Positions 8,206 to 16,213 of a DNA stretch of 64,000 nt are shown piece by piece; the stretch's first letter is position 1, and each line of letters opens with the position of its first letter. The notes under the pieces are model-generated. The model ran no database searches. It was not told the DNA's origin and was given only the letters and a program-made list of their open reading frames with translations. The DNA comes from Clostridium sp. (GTDB lineage Bacteria; Bacillota; Clostridia; Clostridiales; Clostridiaceae). The translations under genes and the position numbers were made by a program. The stretch is taken from contig NZ_JAUNLM010000001.1 of assembly GCF_030532265.1 (NCBI RefSeq), positions 1 to 64,000 on the forward strand, in the 5' to 3' direction.

Positions 8206-9636
8206 ATGAAGGATGTAGTTATTATAGGTGGAGGAGTTGTAGGCTCAGCAATAGCAAGAGAACTTTCAAAATATGAATTAGATATAACATTAGTTGAAAA
8301 AAATAGTGATGTAGCAGAAGGTGTATCAAAAGCAAATAGTGGTATTATTCATGCTGGCTTTAATGAAACTACAGACACATTAAAGGGAAAATTAAATGTT
8401 TTAGGAAATGAAATGTTTGATAAATTATCATTAGATTTAGATTTTCCTTTTAAGAGAAATGGAGCATTCGTTTTAGCATTTAGTGAAAATGATATAGATA
8501 AATTAAAAGAACTTAAAAATAAAGGGGAGGCTTTAGGGGTTAAAGGACTTGAAATACTTAATAAAGAACAAGTATTAGAAATGGAAAAAAATATATCAGA
8601 TAAAGTATTTGGTGCTTTATATGCTAAAACTTCAGGAATAGTAAGTCCTTATGAAATGGTAATTGCATTAGCTGAAAATGCAAATGTTAATGGAGTTGAA
8701 TTTAAGTTAAATTCAAAGGTTATTGATATTAAAAAAATAGATGATATTTTTGAAGTTTTACTTGAAGGCGGAGAAAAAATTAAAAGTAAAATTGTTATAA
8801 ATGCAGCTGGACTTTATGGAGATGTAATAAATAATATGATAAGCTCTAAAAAATATAAAATAAATGGAGCTAAGGGTGAATATGGATTATTTGATAAAGG
8901 TATAGGCAATATGATTAATATGACTTTATTTAGGCTTCCTAATCATTTTACTAAAGGAGTTTTAGTTACAAAAACTGTTGATGGAAATATTTTAGTTGGA
9001 CCAAATTCAGAAAAAGTTAGTGATAAAGAAGCATTAGATACTTCAATAAGAGGATTAGATGAAATTTTAAATAAAGGAAAAGAAGTAATTAAAGAATTAC
9101 CTCTCAAAAAAGTTATAAAAACATTTGCTGGAATAAGACCACATATAGAAGATGATTTTATAATAGGTGAAGCAAAGGATGTTAAAAATTTTATAAATGT
9201 TATAGGAATTGATTCACCAGGACTTACTGCAGCACCAGCTATAGGTGTTTTTGTAAAAGATATAGTTAAAAAATTAATTACTTTAAAAGAAAAAGAAAAT
9301 TTTATTAGTAAGAGAAAAGGAATAATAAAGTTTAATGAACTTTCATTAGAAGAAAAAAATAAATTAATAAAGGAAAATCCAAGTTACGGAAAGATAATTT
9401 GTAAATGTGAGCTTATTACAGAAGGTGAAGTTAGGGATGCAATAAATAGACCTCTTGGAGCTACTACAGTTGATGGAGTTAAAAGAAGGACAAGAGTAAC
9501 TATGGGAGGATGCCAGGGTACTGGTTGTTTAATACCAATAGTGAAATTAATAAAAGAAGAACTTGATTTAAATATTGATAAAGTTTTTAAAGATAAAGAA
9601 GGATCAGTAGTTCTAGGATATAAGGAGGTACAATAG
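8206..9636 (+). CDS. GlpA-like FAD-dependent dehydrogenase with C-terminal BFD-type [2Fe-2S] domain
   Basis: 476 aa. Residues 1-350 form a DAO-family FAD oxidoreductase (dinucleotide fold [52 protein letters not shown]). Residues about 390-455 are a BFD-like domain with Cys ligands in IICKCELIT and MGGCQGTGC. This is the clostridial glycerol-3-phosphate dehydrogenase / L-2-hydroxyglutarate-oxidase-like architecture, which passes electrons to a partner flavoprotein. The start of the next gene abuts this stop, and its ribosome binding site AAGGAGGT lies in the last codons. Substrate is not certain; glycerol-3-phosphate is the family default. Confidence 0.85.
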   Translation: MKDVVIIGGGVVGSAIARELSKYELDITLVEKNSDVAEGVSKANSGIIHAGFNETTDTLKGKLNVLGNEMFDKLSLDLDFPFKRNGAFVLAFSENDIDKLKELKNKGEALGVKGLEILNKEQVLEMEKNISDKVFGALYAKTSGIVSPYEMVIALAENANVNGVEFKLNSKVIDIKKIDDIFEVLLEGGEKIKSKIVINAAGLYGDVINNMISSKKYKINGAKGEYGLFDKGIGNMINMTLFRLPNHFTKGVLVTKTVDGNILVGPNSEKVSDKEALDTSIRGLDEILNKGKEVIKELPLKKVIKTFAGIRPHIEDDFIIGEAKDVKNFINVIGIDSPGLTAAPAIGVFVKDIVKKLITLKEKENFISKRKGIIKFNELSLEEKNKLIKENPSYGKIICKCELITEGEVRDAINRPLGATTVDGVKRRTRVTMGGCQGTGCLIPIVKLIKEELDLNIDKVFKDKEGSVVLGYKEVQ

Positions 9637-10542
9637 ATGAAGCATTATGATTTAGTAATTATAGGTGGCGGAGCTAGTGGACTTAACTCAGCAATATTTG
9701 CAAAAGAGATGGGAATAGAAAATATATTATTAATAGAAAAAGATGATATTTTAGGTGGAGCATTAACTTTTGGTGATTATAATTTAAGTGAAAGAAGTTA
9801 TTTTACAGGAGAAGAATATAGGCAAAAATTAATTCAAGAATTTGATTCTTTAAATATAAATACTTACTTAGGAACTATGGTTTTGAAAATTGAAGATAAT
9901 AAAATTATAGTTTGTACAAGTAAAGAAAGAGGAATTGAAAAAATAAAAGCTAATTCTATAGTAATAGCAACTGGTGGAAAAGAAACATCTTTAAACAATT
10001 TACAAGTAACAGGAGATAGAGTAGCTGGTATTTTAACTGTTGGAATGACAGAAAAAATATTAAATATGGGATTAATTCCAGGTAAAGAAGTTGTTATATA
10101 TGGAAATAACAATTTATATAAAATATACAATAAGCTAAAGAAGAGTAATGTTAATATTAAGGCTGTTATATGCGATAAAGTAAGTGATGAAAGTTTATCT
10201 TTAAGTAAAAATTTATATTTAGGATATGATTTAAAAGAAGTTAAAGGTAATGGAAGATTACAAAAAATAAAAGTAAGTAATGGAAGAGGAGATAAGTATA
10301 TAAATTGTGACACATTAATAGTTGCAAATCCTATGATATGTGACCCTGTTTTATGTATGAGAAGTGGAATAAAATTAAATTTAGAAACAATGGGTGCAGA
10401 AGTTTCTTCAACAAATATGACATCAAGTGATGGAGTATTTGCATTAGGTTACTCAGTTAAAATTTATAATTCAATTGAAGAGATTTTAGAAGATGTAACA
10501 AAAACTATTAATTCAGTTTTAAAGTATTTAAAAAATAAATAA
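9637..10542 (+). CDS. GlpB-like FAD/NAD(P)-dependent oxidoreductase, short form
   Basis: 301 aa pyridine-nucleotide-disulfide-oxidoreductase-type flavoprotein: N-terminal GGGASGLNSAIFAKEMGI dinucleotide fold, SIVIATGGKET, and a second nucleotide-binding stretch IPGKEVVIYGNNNLYKIY. It has no CxxC redox motif, so it is not a thioredoxin reductase. In related clostridial loci the partner of the GlpA-like protein is usually around 400 aa and is followed by a small DUF1667 protein; here the protein is shorter and a terminator follows with no third gene. Likely the electron acceptor partner of the upstream dehydrogenase. Confidence 0.8.
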   Translation: MKHYDLVIIGGGASGLNSAIFAKEMGIENILLIEKDDILGGALTFGDYNLSERSYFTGEEYRQKLIQEFDSLNINTYLGTMVLKIEDNKIIVCTSKERGIEKIKANSIVIATGGKETSLNNLQVTGDRVAGILTVGMTEKILNMGLIPGKEVVIYGNNNLYKIYNKLKKSNVNIKAVICDKVSDESLSLSKNLYLGYDLKEVKGNGRLQKIKVSNGRGDKYINCDTLIVANPMICDPVLCMRSGIKLNLETMGAEVSSTNMTSSDGVFALGYSVKIYNSIEEILEDVTKTINSVLKYLKNK

Positions 10543-10559
10543 AAGTTATAATATAAATT

Positions 10560-10592
10560 AAGGTATGCAGATTAATTTGCATACCTTTTTTA
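10560..10592 (+). terminator. Bidirectional terminator between convergent genes
   Basis: Arms AAGGTATGCA (10560-10569) and TGCATACCTT (10578-10587) with a T run. It overlaps the last codons of the minus-strand gene ending at 10590. Confidence 0.88.
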
Positions 10593-11021
10593 AAACATTG
10601 ATGTTATAAATTTTGCAAGTTCATTATTTGGATTTTCAGAAAGTATTTCTTCAGAATAAGTTAATGCATAATAAGGTTTTAAAAGATTTTTTTCGTTAGT
10701 TGCAAATAGAAGAATCCATTCTTTATATTTTAAACATGGATTAAGTTTAATTGCCTTTACTCCATGCTTAAAGGAGATTTCTTCAAAAAATAAAGGATTA
10801 AAAATTATATAAACATAATAAGAAATTAAAAAGTTTATATGAGCTAAAGAAATAAGGTCATCTGTTTCTTCAAGTTCATTAAGTTTATTTATAAGATAAA
10901 AGTAAAAGTTACTTTGTGTGTAATAATCATGATTTTTAAGTTTTATAAGAATTTCTTCATCTATATCTAATATAGAAATTGTATTTAAATCTATTCCTAA
11001 AATATCTTTTAAATTATTCAT
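10590..11021 (-). CDS. Hypothetical protein, 143 aa
   Basis: Soluble, acidic, Leu/Ile/Asn-rich protein predicted to be mostly helical (for example YFYLINKLNELEETDDLISL, and a C-terminal SEEILSENPNNELAKFI resembling a TPR-type helix). I do not recognise a family. RBS GGAAC/AAGGAA lies upstream of its ATG on the minus strand. It is convergent with the flavoprotein operon and divergent from yaaA, so it is an independent unit. Confidence 0.65.
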   Translation of the reverse strand: MNNLKDILGIDLNTISILDIDEEILIKLKNHDYYTQSNFYFYLINKLNELEETDDLISLAHINFLISYYVYIIFNPLFFEEISFKHGVKAIKLNPCLKYKEWILLFATNEKNLLKPYYALTYSEEILSENPNNELAKFITSMF

Positions 11022-11172
11022 TTTATAGTTCCTTTCAATATTTTATTTTTAGTATATAACATTTTAAGTTAAACAGCAAAAGAAGAGAAAATTTATTAGT
11101 TATATTTTTATAAAATAATAAATTTTAAAATTAGCCTTTCATTAATTTCTTTTATAATAATATATGAATTAT

Positions 11173-11200
11173 TGTTTGAACTTTCATTTTATTTTATAAT
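11173..11200 (+). promoter_or_regulatory. Candidate promoter of yaaA
   Basis: TTGTTT (11173-11178), 16-bp spacer, TATAAT (11195-11200). TTATAAT is also the half-site of a PerR box, and it is followed by GAATTTAA, so the -10 overlaps a degenerate PerR-like palindrome (see findings). Confidence 0.4.
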
Positions 11201-11264
11201 GAATTTAATAATAAAGAAATCTACTAAGAATGCAGATAAAGAAGTGCAATAAAGAGGAGGTAAT

Positions 11265-12032
11265 ATGTTAGTAATTTTATCACCAGCTAAAAAGATAGAA
11301 AGTAAAAAATTAGATTATAATATAAATTTAACAGATATTCGTTTTAAAAATGAATCAATAGAATTAAATAATAGACTTAAAGAGTTTAATCCTGATGAAC
11401 TTTCATCACTTATGAAAATATCAGAGAAGCTTACAGATGATACATTTTTAAAAATACATAAATTTGATATAAACAATGAAGAAGAATTATTTCCATGTAT
11501 TTTAGGATTTGATGGAGAAGCATTTAGAGGGCTTAATATTGAAAGTTATTCAAAAGAAGATTTAGAATATGCAAATAATCATTTAAGAGTTTTATCAGGA
11601 CTTTATGGAGTTTTAAGACCTTTAGATAAAATATATACTTACAGATTAGAAATGGGAACTAAGCTTAATATTTGTAAGCATAAGTCTTTATATTCCTATT
11701 GGGGAGATAAAATAAAGGACATGCTAATAAATGATATAAAAAATACAGAAAGTGATATATTAGTTAATTTAGCATCAAATGAATATTCAAAATCAGCTAA
11801 AATTAATAAAATGGACAAAATAAAAATTATAACTCCTATATTTAAAGAATTTAAAAATGGTAAATATAAAGTTGTAACTGTACATGCTAAAAGAGCAAGG
11901 GGGTTAATGACAACTTATATAATGAAAAACAAAATAGAAGATATAGAAGGTTTAAAAAAGTTTAATGAAGAAGGTTATATTTACAGAGAAGATTTAAGTA
12001 ATGACTCAGAATTAGTTTTTACTATTGGATAA
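11265..12032 (+). CDS. yaaA: Peroxide stress protein YaaA (DUF328/UPF0246)
   Basis: 255 aa, full family length. Signature parts: MLVILSPAKKIE at the start, LSGLYGVLRPLDKIYTYRLE in the middle, LVNLASNEYSK, and HAKRARGLMTTYI near the C terminus. In E. coli YaaA lowers free iron and oxidative damage during peroxide stress and binds DNA; that role is transferred from family knowledge. RBS AGAGGAGG is optimal. Single-gene unit with a long AT-rich upstream region. Confidence 0.93.
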   Translation: MLVILSPAKKIESKKLDYNINLTDIRFKNESIELNNRLKEFNPDELSSLMKISEKLTDDTFLKIHKFDINNEEELFPCILGFDGEAFRGLNIESYSKEDLEYANNHLRVLSGLYGVLRPLDKIYTYRLEMGTKLNICKHKSLYSYWGDKIKDMLINDIKNTESDILVNLASNEYSKSAKINKMDKIKIITPIFKEFKNGKYKVVTVHAKRARGLMTTYIMKNKIEDIEGLKKFNEEGYIYREDLSNDSELVFTIG

Positions 12033-12108
12033 AATAAAAAGGACTTTAAATGATTAATAAATGTGTTAAAATAGAAATATCTTTTTAAAAACAAAGGAGG
12101 ATTTTTTT

Positions 12109-12318
12109 GTGCAGTATTTAATTGTAGTTAACATAATTACTATAATAGTAATGTTATTATTGTTTTTTAAAGCTTCAAGTATATTTAAAAAAGCAGTTGA
12201 AAATGATGGTGATTTAGAAACTGAAGGAAAAAAAGCAAAGAAATATATGATGATATCAATAGCATTAGTTCCAGTAAGTTTAATTTTAACTGGAATAATG
12301 ATATTTAGAGCCTTTTAA
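12109..12318 (+). CDS. Small two-helix membrane protein, 69 aa (paralogue of the 12703 gene)
   Basis: GTG start with an ideal AAGGAGG eight bases upstream. Two hydrophobic segments (about residues 3-21 and 47-67) flank a charged hairpin of about 25 residues rich in Lys and Glu. The second half aligns with the 78-aa protein encoded at 12703: FF.KA...F, then KKYMMISIALVPVSLI against SRYMLISVILVPFVIF. So the two are paralogues. Function unknown. A terminator follows. Confidence 0.75.
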   Translation: MQYLIVVNIITIIVMLLLFFKASSIFKKAVENDGDLETEGKKAKKYMMISIALVPVSLILTGIMIFRAF

Positions 12319-12338
12319 ATTAATATATTAAAAATAAG

Positions 12339-12382
12339 AGCTAAATAATAAACTGTAAATTAGAGTCTATTATTTAGCTTTT
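12339..12382 (+). terminator. Terminator after the 69-aa gene
   Basis: 12-bp perfect arms AGCTAAATAATA (12339-12350) and TATTATTTAGCT (12368-12379) with T residues. It could also serve the convergent 44-codon gene. Confidence 0.75.
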
Positions 12383-12401
12383 ATAATATAATTATGTAAA
12401 T

Positions 12402-12536
12402 TTATTTATTAAAATTATTTTTTTTGTTATTTAATGCTTCATCTCTAGATTTTTTTATTCTTTTTATATTATATACTAATAATATAATTACAAATATTAG
12501 TGGAATTGCAATTATAAAATAAAATACTGGATTCAT
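12402..12536 (-). CDS. Tiny single-pass membrane protein, 44 aa
   Basis: Short minus-strand ORF too small for usual gene-length cut-offs. It begins MNPVFYFIIAIPLIFVIILL (one membrane helix, residues about 4-22) followed by YNIKRIKKSRDE and an Asn/Lys-rich tail, so a positive-inside C terminus is expected. The ribosome binding site TAGGAGG lies seven bases before the ATG on that strand, as good as those of the neighbouring genes. It fills what would otherwise be a 380-base gap and sits between the two paralogous small membrane protein genes, on the opposite strand. Function unknown. Confidence 0.65.
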   Translation of the reverse strand: MNPVFYFIIAIPLIFVIILLVYNIKRIKKSRDEALNNKKNNFNK

Positions 12537-12702
12537 ATTAAACCTCCTAAAAATTTAAAAAGATATTTTCATAGTATATATTTTACAACAACAAAAAACA
12601 ATTAACTATATATTTAAGAAATTATATATAAAATAAGGATTAAAAATATGATACTATTTATATAGTAGCACTTTATATATAGTAAAAAGGAAGTGATATA
12701 AA

Positions 12703-12939
12703 ATGTTAATTTCAATGTTAGGATTTGGAGTGTTAGATGCAATTTTAATTATTGCAATGATAATATTTTTTATTAAAGCTATTAAAACCTTTAGTATTTC
12801 AAAGAAAGAAACTAATGATGAAAAGATTAGAGAAATTAATAAAAAGGGAAGTAGGTACATGCTTATATCTGTAATTTTAGTCCCTTTTGTAATATTTATA
12901 AGTTTTATAATATCAATAAGATTTATAATTGGAATATAA
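12703..12939 (+). CDS. Small two-helix membrane protein, 78 aa (paralogue of the 12109 gene)
   Basis: ATG with AAGGAAGTGAT upstream. Hydrophobic segments at about residues 5-24 and 53-75, joined by a charged loop (SKKETNDEKIREINKKGSR). Shares the pattern FFIKAIKTF and YMLISVILVPF with the 69-aa protein 400 bases upstream. Function unknown; the topology of two helices with a charged cytoplasmic loop is all that can be said. Confidence 0.75.
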   Translation: MLISMLGFGVLDAILIIAMIIFFIKAIKTFSISKKETNDEKIREINKKGSRYMLISVILVPFVIFISFIISIRFIIGI

Positions 12940-13036
12940 CATAATTTTAAAAAGGTAGCACTATTTTATTTATTAATAATATTTCTTATAAATATAATTA
13001 ATTGAATAATAGTGCTATTTGTATATATTTCAAAAT

Positions 13037-13064
13037 TTGATAATATATACAAATGTGTTATCAT
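13037..13064 (+). promoter_or_regulatory. Candidate promoter with inverted repeat before the epimerase gene
   Basis: TTGATA (13037-13042), 16-bp spacer, TATCAT (13059-13064). The same bases form an inverted repeat TGATAA (13038-13043) and TTATCA (13058-13063), which would allow a dimeric regulator to cover both promoter elements. Confidence 0.4.
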
Positions 13065-13115
13065 ATAATTATATAAGATAATTATTGTTATATTAAGTAT
13101 GAAAGGATAATTTTT

Positions 13116-13997
13116 ATGGGGAGAATATTAGTTTTTGGTGGGACAAAATTTTTAGGCAAGGAACTTGTAAAAGAACTTATAATTAATGGACACGATATAA
13201 CAATAGCAACTAGGGGAAAAAATAGTGACGACTTTGGTGATAAAGTTAAAAGATTAATTGTTGATAAGGAAAATGTAAATGATTTAAATAAAGCTTTGGA
13301 AGGAAAGTTTTATGATGTTGTATATGATACTATATCATATAGCTCAAATGATGCTTCAAGAATTTGTAATGCTTTAGATGGAAAAACTAATAAATATATA
13401 GTTATATCTTCAGTAGCAGTTTATGGAAAAGGTTATATGCTAAAAGAAAGAGATTTTAATCCTAAAAGTTATAAGGTAATAATGGGAGAAAAAGATGATT
13501 TTTCATATGCTGAAGGAAAAAGACAAATGGAAGCTTATATGTATCAAAATGCAAACTTTCCAGTAATATCAGTTAGGTTTCCTGTAGTTATAGGTAAAGA
13601 CGATTACACAAAAAGACTACTTAAATATTTTTTAGAAGTAAAAAATAAAGAAAAAATATATTCAACAAAAATAAATAAAAAAATGAACTTAATAACTCAA
13701 AGTGAAGCAGGAATATTTTTAGCATGGCTTTATGATAAAGATATACATGGATCAATAAATGCGGCATGCAGTGGAGAGGTAAACTTAAGAGAAATTATTG
13801 AATGTATTGAAGAGGAAGTTGAAACTAAAGCTTTAATAAACAGTAAAGAAGATGTTTTAGATACATCACCTTATAATAAATATTTAGGACTTACAGTTAA
13901 TATTAAAAATATTATGGAACTTGGTGGATACAGATTTAAAAATATTCATTCTGAAATAAAAGATATTATAAAAGAATATAATCATTTATATAATTAA
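13116..13997 (+). CDS. NAD-dependent epimerase/dehydratase family protein (extended SDR)
   Basis: 293 aa. N-terminal Rossmann motif RILVFGGTKFLGKELVKELI (GGTKFLG, a TGxxGxxG variant) places it with atypical extended SDRs related to CSP41/isoflavone-reductase-like proteins. The usual catalytic YxxxK is present in the form YAEGKRQME (Tyr, Lys four residues on), preceded by ISSVAVYG. Substrate unknown. Monocistronic, with its own promoter and terminator. RBS GAAAGGA. Confidence 0.8.
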   Translation: MGRILVFGGTKFLGKELVKELIINGHDITIATRGKNSDDFGDKVKRLIVDKENVNDLNKALEGKFYDVVYDTISYSSNDASRICNALDGKTNKYIVISSVAVYGKGYMLKERDFNPKSYKVIMGEKDDFSYAEGKRQMEAYMYQNANFPVISVRFPVVIGKDDYTKRLLKYFLEVKNKEKIYSTKINKKMNLITQSEAGIFLAWLYDKDIHGSINAACSGEVNLREIIECIEEEVETKALINSKEDVLDTSPYNKYLGLTVNIKNIMELGGYRFKNIHSEIKDIIKEYNHLYN

Positions 13998-14023
13998 AGG
14001 GCTAATAAAATATTAGCTCTTTT
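13996..14023 (+). terminator. Terminator after the epimerase gene
   Basis: AAAGGGCTAATA, three-base loop, TATTAGCTCTTT with one G-T wobble, then T residues. Confidence 0.85.
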
Positions 14024-14108
14024 AATTTTAATATATTTTTCACCAAAAATAATAGTAATCATATATTATATTAAGCCGTATTATATATTTGCTTAAGGGG
14101 GGAACTTA

Positions 14109-14525
14109 ATGGAAGTATATGTACTATTGTTTATTGGTATTTTATTAGCGATTATAGCTATTATTATTTTTATGTTTAAGTATAACGTTTACAAAAATGG
14201 AGACAGGATTGTAGGAAAAATAATAGATATAAAAAAAATAGATGAGGCAATTATAGATGAATTTAATCAAGTGAATTTTATAACTTTATATAAGCCTATT
14301 ATAAGATTTACAGCAAAAGATGGGGAAGAGATAGTATTTGTTCATAATAATCCAGGAAGTACAAGAGATTATATTTTAGGAGAAGATATTATTATAGTTT
14401 GTAATAAAAAAAATAAAAATGATTTTTATGTTGATGAAAAAATGGAGTTTTTTAAAATACCATTAATAGTTGCTATTTTGTCTATACTATTTCTTTCATT
14501 TGCTTTTACATTATATATTGTTTAG
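14109..14525 (+). CDS. DUF3592-like membrane protein, 138 aa
   Basis: One N-terminal helix (residues 3-25), a beta-rich extracytoplasmic or cytoplasmic domain of about 85 residues, and a C-terminal helix (about 115-136). The middle, YKPIIRFTAKDGEEIVFVHN followed by LGEDIIIVCNKKNKNDFYVD, matches the general pattern of DUF3592 proteins (P-x-V-x-F...G...V.Y.p.np). Function unknown. RBS AGGGGGG. Monocistronic. Confidence 0.65.
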   Translation: MEVYVLLFIGILLAIIAIIIFMFKYNVYKNGDRIVGKIIDIKKIDEAIIDEFNQVNFITLYKPIIRFTAKDGEEIVFVHNNPGSTRDYILGEDIIIVCNKKNKNDFYVDEKMEFFKIPLIVAILSILFLSFAFTLYIV

Positions 14526-14537
14526 AAAATATTAACA

Positions 14538-14566
14538 TTGATTAGTAGATAAAATTTATGTATAAT
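14538..14566 (+). promoter_or_regulatory. Promoter of the guanine riboswitch transcript
   Basis: TTGATT (14538-14543), exactly 17 bp, TATAAT (14561-14566). Transcription would begin about 10 bases before the aptamer. Confidence 0.75.
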
Positions 14567-14583
14567 TAGAAAAAAATATGAAA

Positions 14584-14652
14584 ACTCATATAAATCTGAT
14601 AATAGGGTTCAGAAGTTTCTACGAAAAGACCAGTAATCTTTTCACTATGAGT
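14584..14652 (+). promoter_or_regulatory. Purine riboswitch, guanine type
   Basis: P1 arms ACTCATA (14584-14590) and TATGAGT (14646-14652). J2-3 has the invariant AGTTTCTAC. P3 is a perfect 7-bp stem GAAAAGA/TCTTTTC around CCAGTAA. The specificity base in J3-1 (ACTATG) is C, the guanine/hypoxanthine form. P2 (TCTGA/TCAGA) is short and loop L2 is AATAGGG, a departure from the common GATATGG. A terminator and a purine permease follow, consistent with the call. Confidence 0.92.
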
Positions 14653-14674
14653 AAATCTTAATGAAGTTTATCTT

Positions 14675-14716
14675 AACTAGCATTGGTTTATCTCTTTAAG
14701 CCTAGCTAGTTTTTTT
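14675..14716 (+). terminator. Riboswitch-controlled terminator before the purine permease
   Basis: AACTAGC (14675-14681) and GCTAGTT (14705-14711), with partial pairing inside (TTGG with CCTA), then seven T residues. Guanine binding is expected to favour termination. Confidence 0.85.
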
Positions 14717-14753
14717 ATTGTCAAAAAAAGATAAACTAAAAGGAGGAACCTAA

Positions 14754-16148
14754 ATGAAGAAATTTTTAGAAAATGTCTTTAAGCTGAAAGAAAACAAGAC
14801 AAATGTAAAGAGGGAAGTTATTGGTGGTTTAACTACTTTTGTAACTTTTGCTTATGCATTACTTGTAATTCCAAACATATTAAAGGTTGGAGGAATGAAT
14901 TCTTTAGGGCTTAAAGGAGACGCAGCAATGAATCTTACTATGGCTCAAGATCCAATTATTTCATCAGCGTTTGCATCTGTTTGTATAGCAGCAGCTGTTG
15001 GAACATTAATTATGGCATTTCATGCAAATTTACCTTTCGTACTGGCGCCAGGTCTAGGATTGGTATCATTTTTTGCATATAATATTTGTTTAAAGCTAGG
15101 TTTTACTTGGCAACAAGGATTAGCAGCAGTATTTATTTCAGGAATTTTATTTATAATTATTACATTAACTTCAATAAGAGAGAAGATTGTGCAGGCTATT
15201 CCTAAAAATTTAAAATTTGCTATTACAGCAGGTATAGGACTTTTTATATCTTTAATAGGATTAAAAAGTGGTGGAATTATAGTTGCAAATCCAGGAACTT
15301 TAGTAGCCTTTGGTGACTTTACTAATAAAGCTGTTATTTTAACAATAATAGGATTAGTTATAAGTGTTATATTAATGGCAAGAAAAGTTACAGGAGCACT
15401 TTTAATATCAATAATAATAACAACTTTAATAGGAATACCTATGGGAGTTACTAATCTTACAGGAATTCACATATTCTCAATGCCTGTAATTGGAGATACA
15501 TTTTTTGCAATGGATTTAAAAGGTTTATTAACAAGTAACGGTGGTGGTGTACTTGGAGCATTACTTACAGTTTTTATGGTTGTAATAACTTTAAGTTTAG
15601 TAGATCTTTTTGATACAATAGGAACTTTACTTGGAACTGCTCAAAGTTCTGGTATGGTTGAAGCTGATGGAGAAGTTAAAAATTTAAGAAAAGCATTAGC
15701 TTCAGACGCTCTTGGAACAACTTGTGGAGCAGTGCTTGGAACAACAACTCTTGCAACAGTTGTTGAATCAGCATCAGGAATTGCAGCAGGAGCTAGAACA
15801 GGTTTATCAAATGTAATTGTAAGTATTATGCTTATATTATCATTATTCTTTAGTGGATTTGTTGGAATAGTTCCACAAAGTGCTACAGCACCAGCTTTAG
15901 TTATAGTTGGTATATTAATGATGAGTGCAGTTAAAGAAATAGATTTTTCAGATTTTACAGAAGCAGTACCATCTTTCTTTACAATAGCTATGATGCCTTT
16001 TACATATTCAATAGCTAACGGTATTGCAATTGGAATGATTTTCTATCCAATAGTTAAAATTGCAACAGGAAAAGGAAAAGAAGTTCATAAAATTTTGTAC
16101 ATATTTGCTATATTATTTATATTAAGATTTATCTTAATGCCAGATTAG
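14754..16148 (+). CDS. NCS2 family guanine/hypoxanthine permease (AzgA/PbuG-like)
   Basis: 464 aa with about 12 to 14 membrane segments. AzgA-branch signatures: REVIGGLTTFVTFAYALLVIP at the start, VLAPGLGLVSFFAY, and DLFDTIGTLLGTAQSSGMV in the middle with the substrate-site region. Imports purine bases with protons. The guanine riboswitch directly upstream supports guanine or hypoxanthine rather than adenine or xanthine as substrate. RBS AAGGAGGA; single-gene transcription unit ended by a strong terminator. Confidence 0.92.
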   Translation: MKKFLENVFKLKENKTNVKREVIGGLTTFVTFAYALLVIPNILKVGGMNSLGLKGDAAMNLTMAQDPIISSAFASVCIAAAVGTLIMAFHANLPFVLAPGLGLVSFFAYNICLKLGFTWQQGLAAVFISGILFIIITLTSIREKIVQAIPKNLKFAITAGIGLFISLIGLKSGGIIVANPGTLVAFGDFTNKAVILTIIGLVISVILMARKVTGALLISIIITTLIGIPMGVTNLTGIHIFSMPVIGDTFFAMDLKGLLTSNGGGVLGALLTVFMVVITLSLVDLFDTIGTLLGTAQSSGMVEADGEVKNLRKALASDALGTTCGAVLGTTTLATVVESASGIAAGARTGLSNVIVSIMLILSLFFSGFVGIVPQSATAPALVIVGILMMSAVKEIDFSDFTEAVPSFFTIAMMPFTYSIANGIAIGMIFYPIVKIATGKGKEVHKILYIFAILFILRFILMPD

Positions 16149-16154
16149 CTTAAT

Positions 16155-16195
16155 AAAAAGTGTTCGTGTATAATTTATACATGGACACTTTTTTT
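16155..16195 (+). terminator. Terminator after the purine permease
   Basis: 15-bp stem AAGTGTTCGTGTATA / TATACATGGACACTT with two wobbles, 3-nt loop, seven T residues. Confidence 0.9.
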
Positions 16196-16213
16196 ATTTA
16201 GGGGTGATTAAAA

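Noticed and set aside
9864..10313. 149-aa minus-strand ORF inside the GlpB-like gene
   Set aside because: It lies wholly within a clear flavoprotein gene, is Leu/Pro/Ser rich in a shadow pattern, and has no ribosome binding site.
12640..13020. Repeated GTAGCAC/GTGCTA segments around the 78-aa gene, as a mobile-element border
   Set aside because: The matches are short, AT-rich elsewhere, and the pair after the gene forms a weak long-loop hairpin, so no transposon ends or target duplication can be supported.
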